Positions 17,722 through 27,181 of a DNA stretch of 64,000 bases are shown here, in pieces (the stretch's first letter is position 1; each line of letters opens with the position of its first letter). A program made the position numbers and the translations under genes. Below the pieces are notes generated by a model, which saw only the letters and a program-made list of their open reading frames with translations, was not told the DNA's origin and searched no databases. The stretch comes from an uncultured Rothia sp. (lineage in GTDB: Bacteria; Actinomycetota; Actinomycetes; Actinomycetales; Micrococcaceae): positions 62,001 to 126,000 of the forward strand of contig CAMIIO010000008.1 of assembly GCA_946221065.1 (NCBI GenBank). The letters run 5' to 3'.

Positions 17722-19155
17722 GTGTCTGATTCCCTGATTTTGCGGCACCTGGACTTCCCGCTTGACGCCGCCCGCGTTTTCCCGCTCCTTGCCGGTACTG
17801 CACGCTATGCTTTCTGGATTGACTCGGCGCGTACCGAATCCCCGATGTCTCGTTTTTCCTACGTGGGCGTGGTGCCTGAGAACGTCGCGGTGCTGCGCGT
17901 GGAAGAAGCGGGGGAGCGGGACCCCTGGACGTTGCTTGAAGACGCTCTTGTTCGGGCACCTCGCGTAGCTAGTGCGGATATTGCGAATTTCCCGGAACTG
18001 CGGGACGAACTGCTGGGCGGGTACGTGGGGTACTTTGGCTATGAAGCTCGGCGTTCCCTGAGATTTGCTACCCCGTATTCTTCCCCGACCCCGGACGCGC
18101 TATGGATGCCGGCGGTGCGGTACGCGATGATTGACCACCTGGGCAAACGGAACTTTTTAGTGGGGGACCCGGAATGGGTTGCGACCATGGAAGCTACCCT
18201 TCGGCGCGAGAGTACGAGCGACAGCGCTGGGGCCGGCGGGAACGGGGACATTAGCGAAAGCGCAACCCCGGACGACGGCGTCCGGCGAGCACCGAAGGAA
18301 GCGGGCGAGACGGCGCTCACCTTCCCCGCTCCTAACCGTGAACGCTACCTTGCCGATATCGCGCAGTGCCTACACGAAATCTATGAGGGCAATAGCTACG
18401 AGGTATGTTTGACGGCGGAAACTCGCACAGCCTTACCTCCGCAGATAAATAATCAGCAGGGTATATTTGATCTCTATTGTGCCCAGCGACGACACAACTC
18501 GGCACCCTACGCAGCCTTTCTGCGATGCGATGACCACTATATTTTGAGTTCCTCACCCGAGCGGTTCTTGAGCATTACCGCCGACGGCGTGGCGGAAACC
18601 AAACCCATCAAGGGCACAATAGCTCGTTCTCAGGACCCTGCGGAGGACGCCCGCCGCGCCGAGTGGCTTGCCGCCGACCCCAAGACGCGCGCCGAGAATC
18701 TGATGATTGTGGATCTGCTCCGCAATGACCTATCTCGAGTGTCCGTGCCGGGCAGCGTGCGGGTGCCGGTGCTGATGAGTGTGGAGTCTTATTCCACGGT
18801 TCACCAGCTTGTTTCCACGGTCACCTCGCAGTTGCGGGAGGGCGTGAGCGCGGTGGGGGCGGCGTCGTCGTGCTTTCCCGGCGGGTCAATGACCGGCGCA
18901 CCTAAACCCTCCACGATGGAGATTATTGACCGTTTGGAACGGCGCGCTCGAGGAGTGTATTCGGGTGCGCTCGGGTTCTTTTCGGCGTCGGGTGCGGCGA
19001 ATCTTTCGGTGGTAATTAGAACCCTGGTGGTTTTGCCGAACGGGGAGGTGTCGTTGAGTGCGGGTGGGGCGATTGTTGCCGATTCTCACCCCGATGACGA
19101 GTATCGAGAGATGTTGGATAAGCTTGCCGCCGCCACCCCACCTACCCTACGTTGA
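17722..19155 (+). CDS. pabB: Aminodeoxychorismate synthase component I
   Basis: 477 residues. Chorismate-binding core in the C-terminal half: ETKPIKGTIAR, ENLMIVDLLRNDLSRV, and PGGSMTGAPKPSTMEIIDRL with the catalytic and Mg2+ residues in place. The N-terminal half is the variable anthranilate synthase I-like domain (LGGYVGYFGYEARRSL). The Lys in PIKGT (PIKGT/PIAGT position) favours PabB over TrpE. It makes 4-amino-4-deoxychorismate for pABA and thus feeds the folate genes at 53-59 kb. The GTG start at 17722 is supported by the -10 box placement. The stop codon is inside the left arm of the following hairpin. Confidence 0.88.
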   Translation: MSDSLILRHLDFPLDAARVFPLLAGTARYAFWIDSARTESPMSRFSYVGVVPENVAVLRVEEAGERDPWTLLEDALVRAPRVASADIANFPELRDELLGGYVGYFGYEARRSLRFATPYSSPTPDALWMPAVRYAMIDHLGKRNFLVGDPEWVATMEATLRRESTSDSAGAGGNGDISESATPDDGVRRAPKEAGETALTFPAPNRERYLADIAQCLHEIYEGNSYEVCLTAETRTALPPQINNQQGIFDLYCAQRRHNSAPYAAFLRCDDHYILSSSPERFLSITADGVAETKPIKGTIARSQDPAEDARRAEWLAADPKTRAENLMIVDLLRNDLSRVSVPGSVRVPVLMSVESYSTVHQLVSTVTSQLREGVSAVGAASSCFPGGSMTGAPKPSTMEIIDRLERRARGVYSGALGFFSASGAANLSVVIRTLVVLPNGEVSLSAGGAIVADSHPDDEYREMLDKLAAATPPTLR

Positions 19156-19214
19156 GGTGTCAAAAATATGCACTTTTTGGGGTAAAAAGTGCATATTTTT
19201 GACACCTCAACGTA
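19148..19214. terminator. Perfect 31-bp hairpin after pabB, repeat family member
   Basis: Arms 19148-19178 and 19184-19214 are perfectly complementary, with loop GGGGT. The outer part GTTGAGGTGTCAAAAA / TTTTTGACACCTCAAC matches the right end of the 15416-15475 hairpin over 17 nt (TTTTTGACACCTCAACG), while the inner cores differ. The pabB stop codon (19153-19155) is part of the stem. Probably a terminator, but longer than needed for one. Confidence 0.75.
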
Positions 19215-19335
19215 AAGAGAGGGCTGGGGACTATAGAGGTTTTGTGAAACATTCTTATCTATGTAAGAATTTTACTTAGTTTCCTCGGGACTCTTTCGGA
19301 AGCCCCTCGAACCCCCGTCGCTAAGGAGTTCACCC

Positions 19336-20427
19336 ATGACCGCCCCGACATTTCACGACAACGGCGACTTTTCCGGCTGGAAAATCGACAACCAACCGTG
19401 GGCGCAGGAGGTTGCGCTTGCACTCAGCCATATTGACGGCGTCGATAATCACAGCATGTACTTAGCTCTCGAACACCTGCGCGAGGTAACTAACGACTCC
19501 CACATACCCGCGCGGCAATTACTGGGAGAACCCGAGCAGGTTGCCCGCACCGCTTTCAATGACCTTGCCGCAATTGGTAGCACTAACCCGGAAGCTACCA
19601 TCGCCGAGCAACGGACGCATAGCACCCCCAGTATCATAGGTTTTAGCCTGTTGATTTCCACCGTGCTCACACTCATCCTCACTGTGCCATTTACCGCGGA
19701 CTGGCATGTACGCTCCGCCGACAACCTCCTCTTCGTGTGGAGCATGAGCGCACTCATGCTACTGGCGGGTGCGCTTCCGTATAACTACGTGCGTCGCGGG
19801 ATGTTTCGGCGTGCGGCGCTGAGTTGCCTTGGCGCCCTCGCGGGGCTGGTACTGCTTGGTGTGACACTAGGAACCTGGGCATTTACGGACGGTAACGATG
19901 TTCCCGTGCATACTATGCCCCTACTCTGCGCGGAAATCGTGGTGGTAGTGCTTGGGGGATACTTAGTCTTCGGTAAGCCTTTTCTCTACACCTCGCCCGA
20001 CACCCGAGACTGGTTTACCCAGTATGAAGGGTTACTTCGCGGTCAGCATTTTCTGACCCGCAAAGAGGCGAGAGCGTACGTGGCAGAAGCTCGTACCCAC
20101 CTCACCGAAATTCAGCAAGAAACCGGCAACGCTCCCGATCCTCGTCAAGAATTTGGCGACGCCGGAGGGTACGCCGAGAAAATGGTGGGCGACACCGCCC
20201 TCAGCAAAACACGCCGTACCCAGGGAATGTACGTGGCGTATGCCGTCCAACTCCTAGCCAGTATCTGGATCTTCTATAGCTTTGCAGCCCGACACAGTTC
20301 ACAGGGCTGGGCAGTGGTACTTGCCGTCGTTCTGAGCGCGCTGAATATAGGGTGGTTTATAGGAAAAATTCGTGGCGCAAACGCCAAGCTTAAACAAGCA
20401 CTCACTAAGGAGGGGGATGAGTTCTAA
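19336..20427 (+). CDS. Membrane protein paired with a PadR regulator
   Basis: 363 residues, ATG with AAGGAG 7 nt upstream. A soluble N-terminal region of about 95 residues (ALSHIDGVDNHSMYLALEHL...) is followed by four helices (about 100-215), a soluble middle (YEGLLRGQHFLTRKEARAYV...), and two C-terminal helices. The two soluble segments resemble the helical HAAS-type repeats found in membrane proteins encoded with PadR regulators. The gene overlaps the PadR gene by 11 nt, so the two are co-translated. Function unknown; regulation by its partner is likely. Confidence 0.7.
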   Translation: MTAPTFHDNGDFSGWKIDNQPWAQEVALALSHIDGVDNHSMYLALEHLREVTNDSHIPARQLLGEPEQVARTAFNDLAAIGSTNPEATIAEQRTHSTPSIIGFSLLISTVLTLILTVPFTADWHVRSADNLLFVWSMSALMLLAGALPYNYVRRGMFRRAALSCLGALAGLVLLGVTLGTWAFTDGNDVPVHTMPLLCAEIVVVVLGGYLVFGKPFLYTSPDTRDWFTQYEGLLRGQHFLTRKEARAYVAEARTHLTEIQQETGNAPDPRQEFGDAGGYAEKMVGDTALSKTRRTQGMYVAYAVQLLASIWIFYSFAARHSSQGWAVVLAVVLSALNIGWFIGKIRGANAKLKQALTKEGDEF

Positions 20428-20728
20428 AGACCTCAATAATTGGCAGCGTGCCCTGCTCCCCATGCTTTTGCTTCAGGAACTGAAAGCCGCACCCCAGCAC
20501 GGCTACGCGCTGGGGAAGGCGCTTGCCGAGCGCGGCTTCCAGCCTTTGCAGGGGGCAACGCTGTATCCGGCGCTCGCCAAACTAGAGAGCGCAGAGCTGG
20601 TACGGACCGAATGGGTAGAGGGCGACGGCGGGCCGGGCAAGAAAATTTATGCTCTCACCGACGACGGCGCGCGCTACCTTGCGGAGCTGCGGAAGCAGTG
20701 GGGTGAGTTCGTGGGTCGTGTGGGTTAG
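20417..20728 (+). CDS. PadR family transcriptional regulator
   Basis: 103 residues. The ATG at 20417 is preceded by AAGGAGGGGG and lies inside the end of the previous gene. Winged-helix features: LPMLLLQELKAAPQHGYALG, LYPALAKLESAELVRTEWV, GPGKKIYALTDDGARYLAEL. This is the short PadR-like class (no long C-terminal dimer helix). It most likely represses its own operon. Confidence 0.9.
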   Translation: MSSKDLNNWQRALLPMLLLQELKAAPQHGYALGKALAERGFQPLQGATLYPALAKLESAELVRTEWVEGDGGPGKKIYALTDDGARYLAELRKQWGEFVGRVG

Positions 20729-20793
20729 GGATATATACCGAGCGGGGGAGGGCCACACTTTGGCTTGTTTCCACCTCACTCAGGTAGGTTCGC

Positions 20794-20799
20794 TACACT
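20794..20799 (+). promoter_or_regulatory. -10 box of a probably leaderless pyrE mRNA
   Basis: TACACT ends 6 nt before the pyrE ATG and there is no Shine-Dalgarno sequence in between. Confidence 0.55.
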
Positions 20800-20805
20800 T
20801 AACCC

Positions 20806-21387
20806 ATGACTAAGCTTTCTGAACCCCTGCCCATTGAAGAAGCCCGCGAACGCCTGCGTCAGCTCATCTCCGAACTCGCCGTTGTTCGTGGCAAAGTGAC
20901 GCTCGCTTCCGGTAAAGAAGCCGACTATTATGTGGATCTTCGCCGGATTACCCTGCACCATGAGGCTTCTCGCCTGGTGGGTCAGGTGATGTTGGACCTT
21001 ATTGACTCTGCCGGTATTGAATTTGACGCCGCCGGTGGTCTGACGATGGGTGCTGACCCTGTGGGTCACGCCATCATGCGCACTGCCGGTGATCAGGATC
21101 GCGCGATTGATACCTTTGTGGTGCGTAAGGCGCAGAAGTCTTACGGTATGGGCCGTCAGGTGGAAGGCCCCAGCGTTGAGGGACGCCGCGTAGTTGCGGT
21201 GGAGGACACTTCCACCACCGGCGGTTCCGCGCTCACCGCAGTAGAAGCGCTTAAGAACGCCGGCGCTCACGTGGTTGCCGTTGCCGTGATTGTGGATCGC
21301 GCTACCGGCGCCAAGGAACACATTGAGGAAGTAGCGGGCGTGCCCTGCCTTTACGCTTACTCTAAGAGCGACCTCGGCCTCGACTAA
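20806..21387 (+). CDS. pyrE: Orotate phosphoribosyltransferase
   Basis: 193 residues. Type I PRTase with the PRPP-binding motif VVAVEDTSTTGGSAL and the hood/loop region GKVTLASGKEADYYVDLRR; FVVRKAQKSYGMGR holds the conserved Lys residues of the flexible loop. Converts orotate and PRPP to orotidine monophosphate in pyrimidine synthesis. Length normal for actinobacterial PyrE. Probably leaderless. The next gene starts 87 nt on. Confidence 0.95.
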   Translation: MTKLSEPLPIEEARERLRQLISELAVVRGKVTLASGKEADYYVDLRRITLHHEASRLVGQVMLDLIDSAGIEFDAAGGLTMGADPVGHAIMRTAGDQDRAIDTFVVRKAQKSYGMGRQVEGPSVEGRRVVAVEDTSTTGGSALTAVEALKNAGAHVVAVAVIVDRATGAKEHIEEVAGVPCLYAYSKSDLGLD

Positions 21388-21474
21388 ATCTTTCCTCTAG
21401 AGGGAGGGCGGTGTGTGCCGTCCTCCTTCGCTCTTTAACTCTTCGTTATTTTTGTTGTTCAGAAAGCTCTTTCC

Positions 21475-22299
21475 ATGACTGAAACACCCCAAACCGGATC
21501 TCCCGAAGCCCTCGAGGCACCTCAGAATCGTGCTGTGGCAGATGTGCCGACTGCCGACGTCGCTCCGGATAGCGTGCCCACCCTTGAAGATATTGCGGCC
21601 AAAAACGTAGCGGATTCTGCCCCGCTTACTGAGACGCCCACCCCCGCCACCGACGGCGCTGCCGCTGCGCAATTTGAGCAATCCGAGCACAATGTGGGTG
21701 TGGGCCCGTGGGAGGGGGAACTCCCCGAGGGTGATTATTGGGATCCGGAGTTGTTGCGCGAGGGCGACCGGCGAAACGTGGTGGATAGGTATCGTTACTG
21801 GAAGATGGACGCGATTATCGCGGACCTGGATACCAAGCGGCATAGCTTTCATGTGGCGATTGAAAACTGGCAGCACGACATGAATATCGGCACCGTGGTA
21901 CGTACCGCCAACGCATTTTTGGCGAAGGAGATACACATTATTGGGAAGAAACGGTGGAACCGTCGCGGGGCTATGGTGACCGATCGCTACCAGCATGTGC
22001 GCCACCACCCCACGGTGGAGGATTTTGTGGCGTGGGCGCAGGACGAGGGGCTCACGATTATTGGGATTGATAATTTTCCGGACTCTAAGCAGCTAGAAAC
22101 CTATGACCTGCCGGAGCATTGTGTGTTGGTATTTGGGCAGGAGGGGCCGGGGCTTTCTGATGAGGTTCACCGGGCGGCGCAGGATACGTTGAGCATTGAG
22201 CAGTACGGTTCTACGCGCTCTATGAACGCGGCGTCGGCAGCGGCGGTTGCTATGCACGCCTGGATTCGTAAGTTTGAGTTTGGGCAGAGCATGAACTAG
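21475..22299 (+). CDS. TrmH/SpoU family RNA 2'-O-methyltransferase
   Basis: 274 residues. The first 75 are an acidic, Pro/Ala-rich low-complexity extension. The C-terminal 165 residues are a knotted SPOUT domain: ENWQHDMNIGTVVRTANAF (motif 1), VFGQEGPGLSDE (motif 2) and STRSMNAASAAAVAMHAW (motif 3), which form the SAM-binding trefoil knot. Modifies ribose in tRNA or rRNA; the exact nucleotide is unknown. Located after pyrE, as in related actinobacteria. Confidence 0.88.
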   Translation: MTETPQTGSPEALEAPQNRAVADVPTADVAPDSVPTLEDIAAKNVADSAPLTETPTPATDGAAAAQFEQSEHNVGVGPWEGELPEGDYWDPELLREGDRRNVVDRYRYWKMDAIIADLDTKRHSFHVAIENWQHDMNIGTVVRTANAFLAKEIHIIGKKRWNRRGAMVTDRYQHVRHHPTVEDFVAWAQDEGLTIIGIDNFPDSKQLETYDLPEHCVLVFGQEGPGLSDEVHRAAQDTLSIEQYGSTRSMNAASAAAVAMHAWIRKFEFGQSMN

Positions 22300-22300
22300 G

Positions 22301-22374
22301 AAGTGATGGTGCGTGTTAGCGATGTTTGCGGTTCGGTAGCGTACTACAAACATCGCTGACGGACACCATCACTT
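22301..22374. terminator. Long imperfect hairpin after the TrmH-like gene
   Basis: Arms 22301-22328 and 22347-22374 (28 nt each, about four mismatches): AAGTGATGGTG pairs with CACCATCACTT and AGCGATGTTTG with CAAACATCGCT. Starts 1 nt after the stop codon. Likely transcription end, but very long. Confidence 0.65.
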
Positions 22375-22444
22375 AGTGACACTTTGGGTATATCCTTGCT
22401 GGGTAGTCTGAAATTCCCAAAATTCCCAGCTCACGGAGGATAAT

Positions 22445-23893
22445 TTGACCTCAACCGCCCCCGCCCCGCAGATTAACCCCAATAGGGTACTCATTGCCCT
22501 ATTGGTACCTCTCTTTATGGCTCTGGTGGCGGTGTCCGTGGTGAATGTGGCGATTACGCCGATGACGCGCTCACTCAATGCCTCCTCAAGCTCCATTCAG
22601 TGGGTGGTTTCGGGCTACGCGCTGTCCTTTGGTATGTTCCTGGTGGCTGCCGGGCGTCTGGGCGATGTCACCGGACGACGTCGGGTGCTGGTATGGGGTG
22701 TGAGCCTGTTTACGCTGGGTTCGGCGCTTTCCGGCATTGCTCCCACGGCGGAGATGCTGATTGCGGCGCGCGTTTTGCAGGGCTTCGGATCTGGGCTACT
22801 GAATCCGCAGAGCACGGGCATTATTCAGCAGTATTTTTCGGGACAGGCGCGGGCTCGGGCGTATGGCTGGTTTGGCACCACGGTGGCGATTGCCACGATG
22901 ATTGGTCCGGTTATCGGCGGTTTCCTCATCCAGATTTTCGGCGACGCACTGGGCTGGCGTATGATGTTCCTCCTGAATATCCCGCTGGGTGCCTTCGCCA
23001 TTTTTGCGGCATTACGCTGGATTCCTAACGACCGTCACGCTCCGCAACTGACGCCGGAAGGCAAGAAGAAACGTTCGGATCTGGACCCGGTGGGAACGAT
23101 TCTTTTGGCAATATCAATTTTCGCGATGATGTGGCCTTTTGTGGAGCGTTCGGGCACGTGGGCTTCGTGGTCGATGCTGGGCATTGGGCTGGTTCTTCTG
23201 GTGGTGTTTGTGCGCTGGGAGGCTCGCTATAAGGCCGTAGGACGCCCGCCTATGCTGGATCTGCACCTCTTTAAAGAGACGGCGTTCCGCAACGGTATTT
23301 TTATTGTGATGTTTTACTTCATGGGTAATACGAGTATCTGGTTTATTGTGCCGGTATATATGCAGGTTCATCTGGGGCAGAGCGCCATGTTGGCGGGGCT
23401 GATTGGCGTGCCGTCCTCGCTGTTTTCGGCGTTTGTGGCACCCTGGGCTGGTAAGCATGTGTTGGCGTGGGGTCGCCGGCTGATTATTGCCGGGTTTGTG
23501 ATGAACTTGATGGCGTTGGTAGCTACGGTGGCGATGGTTTGGCCGGTGGAATCGGGTGCGTTGCCGGTGCTGATGTTGGCGATTCCGCTGTCGCTGATTG
23601 GTATTGCCGGCGGTATGACGATTACCCCTAACCAGACCCTCACCCTCCAGGCGGTGCCGTCGAATGTTGGCGGTGTGGCAGGTGGCGTGTTGTCGTTGGG
23701 TCAGCGTATTGGTACGGCGGTGGGCACGGCAATTATTCCGGGCATTATGTTTAGCGTAGCCGATGGCGGTTATGGCTGGAATTGGGCGTTCACAATGGCG
23801 TTTGCGTCGATTTTTGTGTTAATGCTGGTTGGTTTGGCGTTTACGGTGCTTGACCGGCAGCGAGAGAAGCGAGAAGCTACCGCTGGGATGTAG
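22445..23893 (+). CDS. MFS multidrug exporter, DHA2 (EmrB/QacA) type
   Basis: 482 residues, TTG start with GGAGG 7 nt upstream. About 14 helices, the count of the DHA2 subfamily. Motif A is visible as GRLGDVTGRRRVLVWG after helix 2, and motif C-like GPVIGGFLIQIFG in helix 5 marks an antiporter. Proton-driven efflux of drugs or metabolites; substrate unknown. It stands alone, with no regulator next to it. Confidence 0.9.
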   Translation: MTSTAPAPQINPNRVLIALLVPLFMALVAVSVVNVAITPMTRSLNASSSSIQWVVSGYALSFGMFLVAAGRLGDVTGRRRVLVWGVSLFTLGSALSGIAPTAEMLIAARVLQGFGSGLLNPQSTGIIQQYFSGQARARAYGWFGTTVAIATMIGPVIGGFLIQIFGDALGWRMMFLLNIPLGAFAIFAALRWIPNDRHAPQLTPEGKKKRSDLDPVGTILLAISIFAMMWPFVERSGTWASWSMLGIGLVLLVVFVRWEARYKAVGRPPMLDLHLFKETAFRNGIFIVMFYFMGNTSIWFIVPVYMQVHLGQSAMLAGLIGVPSSLFSAFVAPWAGKHVLAWGRRLIIAGFVMNLMALVATVAMVWPVESGALPVLMLAIPLSLIGIAGGMTITPNQTLTLQAVPSNVGGVAGGVLSLGQRIGTAVGTAIIPGIMFSVADGGYGWNWAFTMAFASIFVLMLVGLAFTVLDRQREKREATAGM

Positions 23894-24225
23894 CTGATTT
23901 GGCGGGTGTAACGTCCTTGCGACGCACGAGCGGAATGGTGTGGGTTTTGCCGTGTTTGGATGATAAATGCACTCATTGCCACATGGTATTTTTCCGGAAA
24001 ATGCGCGTTAACTCAGTGTTAACTTCGCGCACTCTGCGTAGTATTGCGTGGGTTTATGTCTGAAATATTGCGAAACGCGCTGTTTCTTTCGGCTCTGCTC
24101 TTGGTAGAATGAGACTCAGGCAAACGTTCTGCGTGCCCTGCCCAATCTCGGGCGGGGATGACGCGGGCGTCTGAGAATATAAGCCCATCAAAACGGTGGG
24201 TGTCGTCCAATCCCAAGGAGTCAGC
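23894..24225. other. Intergenic region upstream of fba with inverted repeats
   Basis: 332 bp with no gene. It holds the palindrome TTTTCCGGAAAA (23990-24001) and, just after it, GTTAAC-TCAGT-GTTAAC (24007-24023) flanked by GCGC bases, both plausible operators for fba. The rest shows nothing I can name. Confidence 0.5.
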
Positions 24226-25248
<1,023 letters not shown>

Positions 25249-25265
25249 GCACCTAAAGTTTGTGT

Positions 25266-25305
25266 GGAGCCCGCTACCCCGGAGTTGGGGTGGCGGGCTC
25301 CTTTG
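25266..25305 (+). terminator. Terminator after fba
   Basis: 15-bp GC-rich stem (25266-25280 with 25287-25301, one G-U pair), loop GGAGTT, followed by TTTGTG. Lies 18 nt after the fba stop. Confidence 0.85.
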
Positions 25306-25659
25306 TGTCTGGGTGCCGGGCTTTGTTCCGCCCGACGTCGTCCGGTGGTTAAAGTACTAAAAGGCGGGTTTTTGGGAGATAGAGCAGAGATGGCGGGAGT
25401 CTATCTCACAAAAATAGGGTATTTTGGGAGATAGCAGATTTTGGTAAGGGGTTTATCCTCTAACTTGTACCGGTCACATTGCAGGAGATCCTTTTCCTTA
25501 ACAAGAAAAGGTGACATTCTCTTACCAAAAAGCAACATTCCAAATTTTTGCAGAAATCCTCTCTTGGCGAAGGGGGGTTCGTAAAAATATCTGGGATTAA
25601 GCTTTAGCTTGTGACCTTTCTTGCACAAGCAAAAGGGGGGGGTGGAGTCTCTTCAGGTT
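25302..25659. repeat. AT-rich gap with GGGAGATAG repeats
   Basis: About 350 bp without a convincing gene. It contains an inverted repeat TTTTTGGGAGATAGA (25369-25383) / TCTATCTCACAAAAA (25400-25414) with one mismatch, and a third copy of TTTTGGGAGATAG in direct orientation at 25422-25434. A 75-codon minus-strand frame (25401-25628) overlaps this repeat and has no family features, so I do not call it. A run of eight G lies at 25635-25642. Confidence 0.5.
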
Positions 25660-25896
25660 TTAACTGCCTTTTGTTTTGCTTTTTACCTGCGAGGTTGAAG
25701 AAGTCATCGAGAGGATAGCCCAAGCAAGACCAGATAGAACTGCGATTACAAAACCAGTCATCATGAGCCCGCCGGCGCCAATATTAGGATCTGAAGAACC
25801 TAGTAGGACACCTTCAATATAAGTCCATGCTAAGCCCGCAACTCCAGCTAAGAGGCTACAGAAAAATATGGTAGAAAGAATCTTATGTTTTTTCAT
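25660..25896 (-). CDS. Small two-helix membrane protein, unknown
   Basis: 78 residues, ATG with AAAGGTG 10 nt upstream. Basic N-terminus MKKHK, then a helix (ILSTIFFCSLLAGVAGLAW), a short polar loop, and a second helix (GLMMTGFVIAVLSGLAWAIL), ending in a Ser/Lys-rich tail. No recognised family. The composition and ribosome site support a real gene, although it lies in an AT-rich accessory pocket. Confidence 0.55.
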   Translation of the reverse strand: MKKHKILSTIFFCSLLAGVAGLAWTYIEGVLLGSSDPNIGAGGLMMTGFVIAVLSGLAWAILSMTSSTSQVKSKTKGS

Positions 25897-26283
25897 GGTT
25901 ATTTAGCACCTTTATTTTTGTAGAAGGTTCAGATAGTTCGTCGATTTCAAGAGATGAAGCTGTATCATTCATTTAGAGAGTGAAGCAGGGAAGGCATCTG
26001 GGGTGAATATCGTAAAGTTACTATTTAGAGCACTGTCTGAAACTCACTTGAAGAATATCAACGACTGCACGATTCTCATGTGTTTCTCCTAGTGAGAGGG
26101 CGGAAATCTGATTTTTATAATATACAAACATGGTAACTTCTATCAGAAAATATTTAACAATGACACACCCAGTATGTCTATAAAATTTAGCTAGATAATA
26201 AGTCGCTTTTCTCATTCTTCTTCTAGTATTTAATGAGGTAAAAAAGCTTCGATTAGTTCATTGTAAACGGGACTTCTAAGAAG
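25897..26283. other. AT-rich gap before the winged-helix gene
   Basis: 387 bp. A 64-codon minus-strand frame at 26021-26215 has no ribosome site or family features and is not called. Otherwise nothing recognisable. Confidence 0.45.
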
Positions 26284-26589
26284 ATGAAGCAAAATCTTGA
26301 GTGGTTAGACCTGCTTAGAGAACGCGAGCAGGAATTGCGCCGGGAATTATCGCCACATCTAGTCAGAGCTCTTTTCGTACTGAGCGAGGCGGAACTCTTT
26401 GGCGATGATTCCGGGGTGCGTTGGGACCATCTCACAGAGGCCCTGGGCAAGTCGAGAAATACCGTTCGAACTTATGTTGCGGAGTTGGAGAAGCGGGAGC
26501 TTATTGAACGGGTTTCTTCACGTCCCTTGAAGGTGCGGTTAACCGACTCCGGCAAGCGACTTCTTTTTCCTGGCGAGGAACATCGGTAG
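26284..26589 (+). CDS. Winged-helix DNA-binding protein
   Basis: 101 residues. The central part, VRALFVLSEAELF...VRWDHLTEALGKSRNTVRTY followed by VAELEKRELIERV and LTDSGKRLLF, has the shape of a MarR/ArsR-like winged helix: helix-turn-helix around LGKSRNTVRTY and a wing ending in the LTDSG motif. Purines AAGAAG directly precede the ATG, which is close for a ribosome site. No exact family recognised. It reads towards DUF3151, 43 nt downstream. Confidence 0.7.
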   Translation: MKQNLEWLDLLREREQELRRELSPHLVRALFVLSEAELFGDDSGVRWDHLTEALGKSRNTVRTYVAELEKRELIERVSSRPLKVRLTDSGKRLLFPGEEHR

Positions 26590-26632
26590 CATGGGGAGAG
26601 TAGACCCATTCCTTAGTTGAGGAGTTATACAC

Positions 26633-27061
26633 ATGGCACTTGCTGGTAAAAACCTTTTGGACGGCCCCGCCCCCACTTATCTACCGCGTGAAGCGGAGTT
26701 AGAGAACCGGCTCGGGGCAGATATTGCGCGTGAAGAGCTCGTCAAGGCGTTTCCCAAGTCATCTCTTGCCTGGGCGGAGCTGGCAGAAGAAGCATTGAAC
26801 GCCGGAAAACTTGTTGAGGGCTACGCCTATGCTCGTGTGGGCTACCACCGCGGACTCGACGCCCTGCGCGGTAACGGTTGGAAAGGTCACGGCCCCATCC
26901 CCTTTAGTCACGAACCAAACCGTGGCTTCCTTAAGGCGCTCTTCTTGCTGGGTAACGCCGCCGCGCAGATTGGTGAGAACGATGAGGCTGAGCGTATTGA
27001 AAAGTTCCTCAATGACTCAGACCCCACCGCCAAGGAACAGCTACAGAACCTTGCAAGCTAG
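26633..27061 (+). CDS. DUF3151 family protein
   Basis: 142 residues, GAGGAG upstream of the ATG. Matches the actinobacterial DUF3151 family by sequence: GPAPTYLPRE near the start, VEGYAYARVGYHRGLDALRG, WKGHGPIPFSHEPNRGFLKA and a C-terminal TPR-like helical pair. The family is usually found next to fba, as here, though in this genome a 1.4-kb accessory pocket lies between them. Function unknown. Confidence 0.85.
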   Translation: MALAGKNLLDGPAPTYLPREAELENRLGADIAREELVKAFPKSSLAWAELAEEALNAGKLVEGYAYARVGYHRGLDALRGNGWKGHGPIPFSHEPNRGFLKALFLLGNAAAQIGENDEAERIEKFLNDSDPTAKEQLQNLAS

Positions 27062-27103
27062 CGCGACGACATCGGGTAGGGAATTTCTCCTCTAACGGAG
27101 AGT

Positions 27104-27150
27104 AAAGCGCGGGCACACCGCCTGGCATGGGTGGTGTGCCCGCGCTTTTT
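27104..27150. terminator. Bidirectional terminator between DUF3151 and the membrane-protein operon
   Basis: 16-bp stem AAAGCGCGGGCACACC (27104-27119) / GGTGTGCCCGCGCTTT (27133-27148), with T run to 27150 on the plus strand and A/T on the minus side. Serves the two converging units. Confidence 0.88.
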
Positions 27151-27181
27151 GTTAACGCAGAGGATAGCGCTACGGACGGCG

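Noticed and set aside
25401..25628. 75-codon minus-strand frame rich in Lys and Phe
   Set aside because: It overlaps the GGGAGATAG repeats, has no family features, and its composition looks like AT-rich noise.
26021..26215. 64-codon minus-strand frame
   Set aside because: No ribosome site, no domain, and AT-rich non-coding composition.
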